Shown piece after piece: positions 7,608 through 16,402 of a DNA stretch of 64,000 nt. The notes under the pieces were generated by a model. The model was given only the letters and a program-made list of their open reading frames with translations. It was not told the DNA's origin and did no database searches. Numbering within the stretch: position 1 is the stretch's first letter; each line of letters starts with the position of its first letter. Source of the stretch: VRUE01 sp963770315. Lineage in GTDB: Bacteria; Actinomycetota; Thermoleophilia; Solirubrobacterales; 70-9. The position numbers and the translations under genes are program-made. The stretch spans positions 2,542,001 to 2,606,000 of the forward strand of contig CAVYPC010000002.1 in the NCBI GenBank assembly GCA_963770315.1, read 5' to 3'.

Positions 7608-10600
7608 CGTCCTGCCCTCCGCTTGTGGTTTGCTCGGTGGCGGTTACGCTTCTGCTTCTTGGCCACACAGCGCCCGCGGCGGTGGACCTTGCCCTTTGCA
7701 CAGGAGCGCCGCCGGCCTTGGTGCAGGTTGCCGGCGCCTTTGAAGGAGGCAGAGGCGGGAGTCGGGTCGTTGGGGGGTGGAGGGGCGCTTTGGCAGGCTT
7801 CCCCTTCGCAGACCCCAGCCTGGCCGGGGGGTGGCGGGAAACCGCCGCCTTCGCGGGCGTCATAGATGTCGGCGAGGCCGTAGTCCTGGGGCAGGAGGCT
7901 CGCCGCGGTGGCGAGGAAGACATCTGAGCCCGAGGCGGAGGCGTCGATGAATTCGGCATCGTCTGAGCCCTTGCCCGAGGAGATCAGGCCGAGGCAGCCA
8001 CCGCTCGCCGCGACGAACACTTCGCCGCCGATCTCCCCCAGGCACTGCGCTTTGCTCTCGGCCCGCTCCCACTCATAGACGTCCTGCTTGCCGTTGGTGT
8101 CGCGGGGGACCAGCGCCTCGAAGCTGTCGAAGAAGAGGCGCTTGCCATCGGAGGAGAGAGGGCGCGAGGCCTGGAACACAGTTTCCCAGCCAGGGATTTG
8201 GGCTGCTGCCCAGAAACCTACTCCCGGGTACAGGGTTCGGCCCAGCGGTCGCGCCCCGCTCGGGTTGCAGGAGACGCAGCGCAGCTTGCCTTCATCGGCG
8301 TCATAGAGGAAGACCTCGCTATCGGCTTTCCCGCTCGCCGCGTCGGTGTTGTCATAGCCCGTCAGCGGTGCTTCGGACATGAAGGCGGCATGCAGGCCGT
8401 CGGCGCTCACCCTGGCGTTGTGGTCGACGGGTTCGGAGCTGAAGGATCCGCCGCCTTGGACCCCGAGCGTCGCGATGAATGTGAGCCCACCGCCGGCTCC
8501 GCGCAGGTAGAGATTTAGCTTGTTCGCCGCGGCGGGCCCTGCTCCGTCTAGGTCTTCGTCGGAGCCGAAGTAGACGCGCGAGAGGTCTTCGCTTGCACCC
8601 AGTAGGCTCGCTCTGTGCGCGATCAGCGTCGCCGCCCCCGCTTCGTAGGCGGCGGCTTTTGCCACGTCGAGCTCGTAGAGGTCCCCCCCTTTATTGGTGG
8701 TGTCATTGGTGGTGTATAGGGCTCTGGTTGCCTGCGGGTCGGCGGTGTGGAAGACCGCCGCCCCTTCGGTGACCTGGATCGTGCAGGCTTTGGCGGGTTC
8801 GGTGCATTTGCCTTTGCTGACTTTGCTCTGCGCCTGGGTGTCGTTCAGGCGCAAGTAGAGGCGGCTCGGGCCGTTGCCGACATCGGCTCCTCCTCCCTTA
8901 CTACCGCCGACCGGTATCGGCGGTTCTTCGATCTCGGCCGACCAGAAGACCCGCGAGCCGTCGGCGGAGACGGCGCCCGCGACGCTGTCGTAAAAGCGCC
9001 TGCCCGCACTGCGCTGCGCCTTCCCCACCGAGGAGTGGGTTTTCGCCGCTTTGCCGTTCGGCAGCACGCTGATCAGGTGCAGGGCGCCTTCGCGGAAGAG
9101 GTAGGTCTGGTAGATTTCGGCTTCGGAGGCGTCTTCGGTCAGCCTGGCTGGCGCCTTGAAGGCCGTGGCCTTCCCGTCTGCGCTGAAGCCCTGGATGGAA
9201 GGGAAGTATTCTCCGGCTGCCGGGTATTTCCCCGCTCCCGGGCCCCAGCCCGGCGGCGCCACAGTGGTCAGGAGCTGATAGCTCTCTTCGCCGCCGCAGT
9301 TCTGACGCCGGTAGAGGTTGGGAACCCCCGGTGGCGCTCCCGGGGCGAGAGCGAGATCGGTGTCCTGCACGAACCAGGCGCTGCAGAGATCCTCGCTGAA
9401 TCCCCTGAAGAAAGTCTGATAGGGGGACGAGGTAAAGGAGGGGCCTTCGCGCGGCGGGTTGACCGCGAGCGAGGACCAGCCCGACACCGGGTCGCGCCGC
9501 GCAATGTACTGGGAATTCCAGGGAGCCGAGCGGGGATCGCCGAAGGCGCGGTAGGAGGAGTAGGTGAGTGCTTCGCCTCCCGGAGTTGCCTGATCGATAC
9601 GCGACTGCGGGGAGCCTCGACTCGTAAGCGCGAAGTCGGCAAGCGCAAAGGCATCGCCGTTGTTTTTGTCCAGCGGGCTGACCAGCTCATAGGCGCGACA
9701 GTCGGGCAGGCCGGCCGAGGCGCCGGTGCGGAAGGCCTGGTTTGGGCAGTCCTCCTTGGGCAAACCGCTCGCGGGGATGGTGGAGAGGGCGCCTTCGGGG
9801 CCGACGAATTTGCCAAAGAAGTCTTCGGCGACGTAGCGGTAGCGGTAGGTGCCGGGGGTGAGCGAGGAGATCAGCGCACTCTTGCTCAGCTCCAAGGCGC
9901 CCGCGCCGAAGTCGATCGAAGGCGTTTTCTGCGCCGTCGCGAAGCCGCTTTCCTGAAAAGTCGCGCCGTCGACGTACTCGAAGTGGACCGTGGCGGCGAT
10001 CCCGTTGGGGTTGAGCGCGGCGTGCAGCCGAGCGGAGTCGGTGCCGACATCGGTCGCCCAGACCCCGCCGAGGGTCAGAGGCGGCAGGGTTTCGAAGGTG
10101 GCCTCGGGGCCGATGTCGGTGCCGTCGGCATTGGTCGCGGCGGCGCGGAAGTGGTAGACGGTGTTGGCCGCCAGGCAGCCGGGTTTGCCCGGGCCCGCAC
10201 AGGGGATGTCGAAGTGTTCTTCGTGGGCTTTGAAGTCGGCGCCGAGAGAGGCGCTCTCGGGCGTGGTGATCGTTTTTTTGGCGCCGGCGAAGCCTCCTTC
10301 TGCTTTGTATGCGGCGTCGTCTACATATTGGAAGTGGACGGTGCTGGCTTTGTCCTCGGGGTTGAGGCGGGTGTTGAGGGTGGCACTTAAGTTGCCGATA
10401 TTGGTGGCCCTGGTGTCAGAGATGTCGATCGTCCCGGCGGGGTCGCCAACCTGCGCCGCAAATGGCAGGACGACCGGCCCTGGGGGCTCGATCGCGATGT
10501 GGGCGAGGCCGCGGGGATTGCCAAAGGCGGCTTCCTGCAGGACGAAGAGGTCGCCGGTGGCATCGGTGTAGGGGGCGAGGGAGCGAGGGGGGCCTTTCAG

Positions 10601-12223
10601 GGTGCCACTGCCGTAGAGGACGTGGATCAGGGCTCCGGCGGGGTCGTACTCGTAGATCGTGGTCTGCCCGCCGCCTTTCCCGGGGATGGCCGGCGTGCTG
10701 TCGGCGACGAAGAGGTTGCCGGCGGGGTCGAGGGCGATCGCGTGGACGTTGGAGGAGGGGTTGATCGTGCTCAGCAGGATGCCGGCGGAGTCGTACTTGC
10801 GCACTGCGCTGTTGCCCACGGCGTAGAAGTCGCCGCCGGTTTCGAAGGCGAGCCCTGAGGAACTTTCGATGCCGAGTAGTTCGCCGCTCGGGACGCCGGC
10901 CGGGTCGAAGGCCTGCAGGCGGGGTTCGGAACCACTTTCATTGTTTCCGATCTTTGCGCGGTCATCGCCGACGTGGACCGCGCCGCCGGGGCCGGTGGCG
11001 ACCTCGAGGCTTTGCGAGAACTGGCCCGGGCCCTTGCCCCGAACGCCGGCGCTGCAGTCCGCCGCGTTGGCGGCGGTGCAAATCGCAGCGGCGGAGGCGC
11101 CGTTTTGGAACGTACGGTCTTTGAATTTACCGACGGTGCTTGTCCCCGTCAGGGAACTATCAGTAAGGACATCCGTATCGGCGTAGCGGCCGATGAATTC
11201 GACCAAGTAAGGGCCGCCCGCGGGGCCGCTGACGGCGATGTCGCCGGGATCGATGTTGGAAAGTTCCTCGAGCTGTGCCTTGATCGTCGCGGCCGGGGCC
11301 GCGGGCACGTAGGTGAATTCCTTTGATGCAATGGTGGGCGAGGGATTGGGGGTTTCAAATTGAAAGCTGTATTTGCCGCCACCCGATTCCGATTCGATCG
11401 TGAGTTCGTGCACCTCGTTGACCGCGACGTGACCGGCCCCTGCGGCGACCGTCAAGGTCACGCCGGTACCCGAGGCGCTGGCGGGCTGAGAGAGGACGAT
11501 CGTGCCTTCGCCGAGGCCGACGATCTTGGTTCCCGCGGGGATTTTGCTCGGCGCAGCGATCGCCTGACCGAGGAGAAAGCGCTTGGCGGTCGTATTGACG
11601 TTGGCGATCGTGGTCGAGCCTGCGGTGAGGTCGCCCGTGCCGGTTGCCCCAGCGGTGATCACCCCGGCGCCCCAGGCGCGCTCGAAGACGGCTTTGTCGT
11701 CGGCAGGATTGACCGGGGTGCCGTTGTCGTCGGTGGAGAATTTCTGCACGCGGGCGCCGTCGGTGACGTAGACGTCGTGGTGGCCGGGGCTGGCAGGGTC
11801 GTTGTCAACGGCGATCGAGGTGAGCTCGGAGAACTCGCCGGCTCCTCCGCCACCACTGGCGCCGAAGGAGCCGCCATTTCCGCCGCCAAGGCCCTTGAAG
11901 CAGGCCGCGGTGCAGGTCTGCAACGCGGCGGTCGTGCTATCGGCCACGCCCCAGCCGAAGGCGCGCAGGAAGCTGCCGTCGACTTTGAAGACGTCGATGC
12001 GGTGGTTTTCCCGGTCGGCGACATAGAGGAGGCCGGCTTCCCGATCGAGGGCGATCGCGCTCGGGTCGTTGGTCTGGCCGGCGCCGGGGCCTTGGGTGGC
12101 GCCGAAGACGACGTCGGCAGATGCGGCCGGGGCGAGCAGGGCCAAGGCTATGAATGCGAAGGCCAGGATGCACACGCGAGGGACTTGACGGTTGGTGCGC
12201 GGGTCCCTCTCAGCTGCCTTCAT
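7604..12223 (-). CDS. Giant secreted NHL-propeller / Fn3-like / WD40-like protein (1539 aa)
   Basis: I chose ATG 12223, preceded by GGGAGG six bases upstream and followed by a basic stretch and a hydrophobic signal (VCILAFAFIALALLAPAASA). The open frame extends upstream to 12373, but without signal-peptide logic. After the signal come NHL-type beta-propeller strands (PSAIALDREAGLLYVADREN, then HRIDVFKVDGSFLRAFG; later HAIALDPAGNLFVAD). Two fibronectin-III-like domains follow, recognised by VHFQYVDDAAY/VHFEYVDGATF and YHFRAAATNADG. The C-terminal half is a TolB/WD40-like propeller with SEDLSRVYFGSDEDLDG. A basic tail ends the protein. Probably cell-surface or released; no enzyme signature. Confidence 0.85.
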   Translation of the reverse strand: MKAAERDPRTNRQVPRVCILAFAFIALALLAPAASADVVFGATQGPGAGQTNDPSAIALDREAGLLYVADRENHRIDVFKVDGSFLRAFGWGVADSTTAALQTCTAACFKGLGGGNGGSFGASGGGGAGEFSELTSIAVDNDPASPGHHDVYVTDGARVQKFSTDDNGTPVNPADDKAVFERAWGAGVITAGATGTGDLTAGSTTIANVNTTAKRFLLGQAIAAPSKIPAGTKIVGLGEGTIVLSQPASASGTGVTLTVAAGAGHVAVNEVHELTIESESGGGKYSFQFETPNPSPTIASKEFTYVPAAPAATIKAQLEELSNIDPGDIAVSGPAGGPYLVEFIGRYADTDVLTDSSLTGTSTVGKFKDRTFQNGASAAAICTAANAADCSAGVRGKGPGQFSQSLEVATGPGGAVHVGDDRAKIGNNESGSEPRLQAFDPAGVPSGELLGIESSSGLAFETGGDFYAVGNSAVRKYDSAGILLSTINPSSNVHAIALDPAGNLFVADSTPAIPGKGGGQTTIYEYDPAGALIHVLYGSGTLKGPPRSLAPYTDATGDLFVLQEAAFGNPRGLAHIAIEPPGPVVLPFAAQVGDPAGTIDISDTRATNIGNLSATLNTRLNPEDKASTVHFQYVDDAAYKAEGGFAGAKKTITTPESASLGADFKAHEEHFDIPCAGPGKPGCLAANTVYHFRAAATNADGTDIGPEATFETLPPLTLGGVWATDVGTDSARLHAALNPNGIAATVHFEYVDGATFQESGFATAQKTPSIDFGAGALELSKSALISSLTPGTYRYRYVAEDFFGKFVGPEGALSTIPASGLPKEDCPNQAFRTGASAGLPDCRAYELVSPLDKNNGDAFALADFALTSRGSPQSRIDQATPGGEALTYSSYRAFGDPRSAPWNSQYIARRDPVSGWSSLAVNPPREGPSFTSSPYQTFFRGFSEDLCSAWFVQDTDLALAPGAPPGVPNLYRRQNCGGEESYQLLTTVAPPGWGPGAGKYPAAGEYFPSIQGFSADGKATAFKAPARLTEDASEAEIYQTYLFREGALHLISVLPNGKAAKTHSSVGKAQRSAGRRFYDSVAGAVSADGSRVFWSAEIEEPPIPVGGSKGGGADVGNGPSRLYLRLNDTQAQSKVSKGKCTEPAKACTIQVTEGAAVFHTADPQATRALYTTNDTTNKGGDLYELDVAKAAAYEAGAATLIAHRASLLGASEDLSRVYFGSDEDLDGAGPAAANKLNLYLRGAGGGLTFIATLGVQGGGSFSSEPVDHNARVSADGLHAAFMSEAPLTGYDNTDAASGKADSEVFLYDADEGKLRCVSCNPSGARPLGRTLYPGVGFWAAAQIPGWETVFQASRPLSSDGKRLFFDSFEALVPRDTNGKQDVYEWERAESKAQCLGEIGGEVFVAASGGCLGLISSGKGSDDAEFIDASASGSDVFLATAASLLPQDYGLADIYDAREGGGFPPPPGQAGVCEGEACQSAPPPPNDPTPASASFKGAGNLHQGRRRSCAKGKVHRRGRCVAKKQKRNRHRANHKRRAGR

Positions 12224-12391
12224 CTGTGGCCTCCCTTGGCTGCGGTGCATGGTGGTTTCGCTGCGAAGCGGTGTGATGAGTCGTGCGTGCATCGGCGTGA
12301 TCGACAAGTCGGTGCCCTGGCGGGTCTCCTGGAAGTCGGCCCAGGGCGGCGACTGGCGCCCCGGGCCGAGCATGGTCGGGGGGCCGCGGGC

Positions 12392-13174
12392 CTATTCTTC
12401 GGCCGTCACCGCCCAGGTGCCCATGACAGCGTCAACGCTGTAGATCACTGCTCCGGTCCTGCCGGATCCGGAGCCGTTTTGGGGGGTGTTAATGCCTTCG
12501 ACTTGCCCGCCGAATGTGGCACCGACGAACACGCAGAAGACCCCCGGATCGGCCTCGGGGTTTTCGGCGGACGGCGCTTCGCCTTCGCCGTCGTCGCAGT
12601 TCGCCGGCACTGGACCGGCGACGGGCACGATCGCGGTTTCGGCCGGAGCTTCTTCCAGCGGGATCGCGAATGAAGCGGCCGTGAATTCTTCGCCTTCGAC
12701 CATGGATGCCCAAGCGCCGGTCTCGGTCGCCCCCGGGGGCAGGACAGCCGGGAAGCCGCCGCCTCCGCCGCCAGCGCCGTTGCAGACGTATTCGGCGTTG
12801 CCCGAGCCTTCTACTTCGAATTCGCTGCCGCCGGCTTCGTTGCAGGGTTCGCCTTCGGGTTCAGCATCGCCCGTGAAGGAGCCGGCGAGGATGTTTTTGC
12901 CGTCTTTGCCGGGAGTGCCCGGATCGCCTTTGTCGCCCTTGGCGCCGGTGTCGCCCTTGGCGGCTGGACCCGCCGGGCCGGCTGGACCCGTGGGGCCTGA
13001 TGGACCCGCCGGGCCTTTCGGACCTCGCGGCCCCTTCTTGGCCTTGGCCGAAGCGGTGGCTTTGCCGCCGGAGTTACTCGAGGCGGCGTAGGCGCCGCCC
13101 ATCATCGCGAAGACGAGGGCGATCACCGAGATCACGCCCGGGATGCCGAAGCGGTTGCGCAGTGGTGAGAGCAT
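12392..13174 (-). CDS. Secreted collagen-like triple-helix protein
   Basis: A 260-residue protein with an N-terminal signal or anchor (ISVIALVFAMMGGAYAAS). A Gly-X-Y collagen-like tract at about residues 48-92 follows (GPRGPKGPAGPSGPTGP..., GAKGDKGDPGTPGKDGKN). The globular, acidic C-terminal domain contains several cysteines (PCNEAGG, YVCNGAG, ANCDDGEGE, VFCVFVG) and ends in TWAVTAEE. ATG 13174 is preceded by AGGAGAAGAG. It lies about 170 bp ahead of the giant secreted NHL gene on the same strand. The three surface proteins may act together, but only proximity supports this. Confidence 0.85.
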   Translation of the reverse strand: MLSPLRNRFGIPGVISVIALVFAMMGGAYAASSNSGGKATASAKAKKGPRGPKGPAGPSGPTGPAGPAGPAAKGDTGAKGDKGDPGTPGKDGKNILAGSFTGDAEPEGEPCNEAGGSEFEVEGSGNAEYVCNGAGGGGGGFPAVLPPGATETGAWASMVEGEEFTAASFAIPLEEAPAETAIVPVAGPVPANCDDGEGEAPSAENPEADPGVFCVFVGATFGGQVEGINTPQNGSGSGRTGAVIYSVDAVMGTWAVTAEE

Positions 13175-13444
13175 CGAAATCTCTTCTCCTTGTCCCGTGA
13201 GCCCCTCTGCCGGCCCGCTTCCCTGGCGGTCCCTCGTGGCGAAGCTCGGTTATGTGGTCCCTGTTACTTCGTGTTCCCTGGTGTCTGGCAAGTGCGTCAA
13301 GTTCCCAGAGAGAGCTAGCCGTACCGCCGACAAGCGCTAGGAAAGCACCCCGGGCAGGACTTGTCAAGGGAGAGTTCCCAAAAGAAAAGAGACGTTCCTG
13401 GACGCGTTCCCTGAAGGGATGCAGCGGTACCGAGGACGCTCCGC
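13175..13444. promoter_or_regulatory. Intergenic promoter region with repeated GTTCCC hexamers
   Basis: There is no gene in this 270-bp stretch. GTTCCC occurs at 13273, 13301, 13374 and 13406, with GTTCCT at 13394. Read on the strand of the collagen-like gene, these are GGGAAC. GGGAAC followed by TTGACG at about 13295-13306 (minus strand) could be part of a -35 region. No terminator hairpin was found. Confidence 0.35.
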
Positions 13445-13663
13445 TTAAAGCTGGGTGGCGATGACGCCGGCGAAGCCGGCGATCAGAGTGGCGATCGTGG
13501 CGCCGGCCATCTGCAGCAAGGTGCGGTGGAGCCCATCCAGTCGATCATTGACCCTGTGCAGCTCCGCATCCACTTTGTCGAAGCGCCGGTCGACCCCATC
13601 GAAGCGCCTGTTGACCTCGTCTCGGAAGTCGTCCAGGCGCTCGTCGGTCCAGCTCTCTCGCAT
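13445..13663 (-). CDS. Small coiled-coil plus C-terminal membrane-segment protein (copy 2)
   Basis: A 72-residue paralogue of the gene at 3887-4093. It starts with the same MRESWTDERLDDFRDEVNRRF and carries one extra heptad-like unit (RFDGVDRRFDKVD). It then has VDAELHRVNDRLDGLHR and a hydrophobic tail (QMAGATIATLIAGFAGVIAT). The ATG at 13663 is the conserved start, because the frame upstream of it differs between copies. Like copy 1 it sits just downstream of a TetR gene on the same strand (gap 68 bp). The conserved upstream DNA suggests the whole small gene with its promoter was duplicated. Function unknown. Confidence 0.7.
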   Translation of the reverse strand: MRESWTDERLDDFRDEVNRRFDGVDRRFDKVDAELHRVNDRLDGLHRTLLQMAGATIATLIAGFAGVIATQL

Positions 13664-13731
13664 GTCAGCATGGTGGCAGACGCTAAGACAACACGTCGCA
13701 CGAGTGGCGCGCGGGATCACAATCTTTCCAC

Positions 13732-14397
13732 TCAACTCTGGGACGAAGCCTTCGCAACTTGGCGGGCGGCCTCGTCGGGGCCCAGGTAGGGCAGGAGGAT
13801 GAGCTCGGCGCAGTCGGGAAGGAGATCCTCGAGCTGGGCTGCTTCGCCGGCGGCGGCCTTGCGGTAGGCGAGCGAGACCAGGGAGCCGATCGTCGAGTCC
13901 TCGGTCGAGGCGGGGAGCGGGCGCTCTCCCTGGCGCTCGGCGCGGCCGAGCTTCAACAGGGGAGCCATCTCCCCCACCGCCTGGTTGAAGCGCGCCGCGA
14001 CCGCCGGCCCGGCGCCGCGCGACTCGACCAGGCAAAGGCGGGCGAGGTCGGGCTCGGAGGCAAGGAAGCCGAGCACGGCGCGGGTGGCGGCGATCGCCCG
14101 CTGGGGCCAATCGCCGATGCCCTCGATCGCCTCCGCAACCAGCTCGCGGAGGTGGCCTACAACGACCTCGAAGGCGGCGAGGAAGCACTGCTCCTTGCTC
14201 TCGAAGTTGGCGTAGAAGACGCGGCGGGAGACCTTGGCCTCCTTGACTATGTCCGAGAGGGTGACCGCGGCGTAGCCCTTCTCGGCGACCGCCGCGGCGA
14301 GGCCGGCGATCAACCGCTCGCGCTGGTGGTGGGCGACCTGCTCGCGGCTGTAGCCGTGGCGGCCGGCGGGCAGGGGTCCTAGCTCGTCGGCGGGCAT
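13732..14397 (-). CDS. TetR-family transcriptional regulator
   Basis: A 221-residue TetR protein. The start ATG 14397 (MPADELGPLPAGRHGYSREQ) was chosen over an upstream frame that runs into the preceding ATPase gene. The HTH is HHQRERLIAGLAAAVAEKGY, then VTLSDIVKEAKVSRRVFYANF and SKEQCFLAAF. The pre-HTH motif LPAGRHGYSREQVAHHQRERL matches that of three other TetR proteins in the window. The ligand domain ends with LEDLLPDCAELILLPYLG, a C-terminal pattern also shared by these paralogues. Its start is 8 nt after the stop of the frameshifted AAA ATPase, so the two may be co-transcribed. Confidence 0.88.
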   Translation of the reverse strand: MPADELGPLPAGRHGYSREQVAHHQRERLIAGLAAAVAEKGYAAVTLSDIVKEAKVSRRVFYANFESKEQCFLAAFEVVVGHLRELVAEAIEGIGDWPQRAIAATRAVLGFLASEPDLARLCLVESRGAGPAVAARFNQAVGEMAPLLKLGRAERQGERPLPASTEDSTIGSLVSLAYRKAAAGEAAQLEDLLPDCAELILLPYLGPDEAARQVAKASSQS

Positions 14398-14404
14398 CGA
14401 TCCG

Positions 14405-15581
14405 TCAGGCGGTCGAGGGTTGGGTAGCTTGCGTGCGCCGGATGAAGTCGGCGAAGCCGGGCACGGTGAAGGCGACCTGGCCACGTTCGGGGCTGTAGAC
14501 CAAGCCATCTTCGATCAATCCGTCGCGAATCGTCGCGGCCGCCTTGTGGCCGCCGAATCCGGCGGCCACCGCGCCGCTGCTGACCGGCCCATCGCCCAAT
14601 GCCGCCATCGCAACCATGTAATCCCTCGACCTGCCGCTGGCCCGTCCCCAACGCCCCATATAGAAGTCGATTTCGAGCCTGCCTCGACCATGCGAAAGCG
14701 CGGCCTCTACCTGAGCCTCGCCGATATGCGGATCGGTCGCAAGTTCCCAGAGCTCATAACCGAACAGCTGAATGAAGTATGGGTATCCCCCGCAGGCCGC
14801 GAGCAGCGCGTCCAGCGCGGGGCGCTCGATTTCGAAGTCCGCCACCGCTGCGCGGGCGGGGTCGAGCAGCGCGGCTTCAGCCGCGCTTGCGGACAGAGGG
14901 CCGAGTTGCCTGTAGCTGAAGAGGCGCTCGGCGTAGGTTTTGGCCGACAGAAGCTGGTCGCGGAGCGAGGGAAGACCGGCGATCAACAGGACGAGGGGCA
15001 GCTCTCGCTTCGAGAGCTCGTGGGCAGCGCCACACAACGCCTCGAGCGCAACCGGCTCGGCTTGCTGTAACTCGTCGAGGAGGAACAGCACGCCGGTGTC
15101 GGTTTCGCGGGCGGTTTCTCCGAGCACCCGGCAGAGGTCGACCAGGTCCGTCTCCAATCTGGCCGCATCCCGTGAGTCGACGTCGAGACTGATCTCTATC
15201 CCGGTTTCAGGCTCCCGCACGCCGATACGCCGGATCATCGCCGCCAGCCGCGACACAGCCTCACGAACCGCGCCCCTGTGTTCCAGCTGGTGCAGAGCTG
15301 CCCATGCGCGATCGGCGAATGCAGGCCTGAAGCCGACATCGGCGCGGGAACTCGAGGCTCTGCACGATCCAGCCTCGGTCCAGCGCCATCTCCTCGCCTG
15401 CCCAGAGCAGAGCGGTCTTGCCCATGCCGCGAAGTCCCGTCAGAACGATGCTGCGATCCCCCCGTCCCAGCGCGAGCCTTCCGATCGTCGTCGAGATCGC
15501 CGTGAGCTCACTCTCGCGCCCCGAGAGGGTCGGGGGCGGCACCCCGGCGCCAGGCCGGTAGGGATTGAGGAGCGGATCCAT
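14405..15581 (-). pseudogene. AAA ATPase split by a single frameshift
   Basis: Two adjacent frames encode one P-loop ATPase. Frame 1 (from ATG 15581) has GRESELTAISTTIGRLALG and the Walker A TGLRGMGKTALL, up to WIVQSLEFPR. Reading must then switch by one base near 15340-15350 into frame 2, which continues ADVGFRPAFADRAWAAL, Walker B VLFLLDELQQ, a sensor-like LIAGLPSLRD, and a C-terminal winged-helix-like region (DGPVSSGAVAAGFG, LIEDGLVYSPERGQVAFTVPG). Without a shift, the first product would stop at 15261 after about 106 residues. It may be a recent pseudogene, a sequencing error or programmed frameshifting. The remainder looks undamaged, which argues for a very recent lesion or an error. Confidence 0.75.
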
Positions 15582-15584
15582 AGG

Positions 15585-15651
15585 CTAGTCGATGCTAGCG
15601 GATACTAGATAAATAGCGCTAGTATTATCTAGGCAACGCTAGTCTGGCTAG
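15585..15651. repeat. Mirror-symmetric array of CTAG sites upstream of AAA ATPase (probable operator)
   Basis: CTAG occurs at 15585, 15595, 15605, 15619, 15629, 15639 and 15648. The first six are spaced 10, 10, 14, 10 and 10 bp and are symmetric about 15613.5, with inner arms ATACTAG and CTAGTAT. The array begins 3 bp upstream of the ATPase start codon and fills the gap to the next gene, whose stop codon is part of the seventh CTAG. CTAG is normally rare in GC-rich genomes, so this density is striking. A helically phased, dimeric DNA-binding arrangement is inferred. Confidence 0.7.
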
Positions 15652-16328
15652 GCGGAGATCGCGTCGGCGACCTCGCCGGCCTCCCGCGCCGCCTCGTCCT
15701 CCCCTATGTAGGGCCGGAGGACGAACTCGAGGGTCTCGGGCAACAGGCTCCGCAGCTCGTTCGCTTCGCCCGCGATCAGCCGCTGGCCGAGCACCCAGAC
15801 GATGCCGCCCGCCAGCGTCTCCTCGAGGCTCTCGGGCAGCTCCGCCTGGCGCGGGTTGAGCTCACGGCCGGGGCGCAGCAGCGGCGCCAGCCGCTTCAGC
15901 GCCGCCTCGTGCTTGGCCGCCGCCTCGGGCCCGGCGGCAACCGCCTCGACCAGGGCGGCGCGGGCGGCGGCGGGATGGGCGGCGACGTCCTCGAAGAGAA
16001 CGCCGAGCGCCGCCCCGACGCGGTCGGCCCAGGGCCCTTCTTCGCGCTTGTAGGCGTCTTCGACCCGGCCCACGGTGCGATCGGCCGCCGCGTCGAGCAG
16101 CGCCAGGAAGGCCGCTTCCTTGTCGGGGTAGTGCTTGTAGAAAGTCGCGTAGCCGACCTTGGCGCGGCGGACGATCTCCTCCATCGTCGTCTCCTGGTAG
16201 CCCTGAGCGGCGACCAGCTCGGCGGTCGCCGCGAGGATGCGGCGCCGCTGGTCGGCGGCGGCGGCGTCGCGGCTCACCGGCTCGGGGCCGGGCGGCTGTC
16301 GGGAGTCCTTTCCGGGCAGGGCTCTCAC
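15648..16328 (-). CDS. TetR-family transcriptional regulator
   Basis: A 226-residue TetR protein with GTG start at 16328. The HTH is DQRRRILAATAELVAAQGY, then TTMEEIVRRAKVGYATFYKHY and DKEAAFLALLDAA. The C-terminal domain ends in LLPETLEFVLRPYIGEDEAA, the same terminal pattern as other TetR proteins here. It is divergent from the TetR gene at 16403; the 74-bp gap holds a TTGGGAA palindrome and a GGTAC direct repeat. Its stop codon overlaps the CTAG array of the downstream AAA ATPase gene, which reads in the same direction. Confidence 0.88.
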   Translation of the reverse strand: MRALPGKDSRQPPGPEPVSRDAAAADQRRRILAATAELVAAQGYQETTMEEIVRRAKVGYATFYKHYPDKEAAFLALLDAAADRTVGRVEDAYKREEGPWADRVGAALGVLFEDVAAHPAAARAALVEAVAAGPEAAAKHEAALKRLAPLLRPGRELNPRQAELPESLEETLAGGIVWVLGQRLIAGEANELRSLLPETLEFVLRPYIGEDEAAREAGEVADAISA

Positions 16329-16377
16329 AGGCTCAGGATAGCGCTAGTTCCCATTGGTACGAAACAGGTACATGGAG

Positions 16378-16393
16378 TTGGGAAAGTTCCCAA
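16378..16393. promoter_or_regulatory. Palindromic operator candidate between divergent TetR genes
   Basis: TTGGGAAAGTTCCCAA is a perfect inverted repeat (7-bp arms, 2-bp centre) located 10 bp upstream of the ATG at 16403 and 50 bp upstream of the GTG at 16328. Nearby GGTAC is directly repeated at 16357-16372. The size and symmetry suit a TetR dimer. Which of the two regulators binds is unknown. Confidence 0.55.
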
Positions 16394-16402
16394 ACATAAG
16401 CT

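Noticed and set aside
5823..10390. Long plus-strand frames (5823-7241 and 8747-10390) opposite the secreted-protein genes
   Set aside because: They lack start sites or motifs and mirror the beta-rich genes on the other strand, which have signal peptides and operon-style overlap.
12224..12391. Upstream extension of the 1539-aa gene to 12373
   Set aside because: It would put 50 polar residues before the signal peptide; the ATG at 12223 has a good ribosome-binding site.
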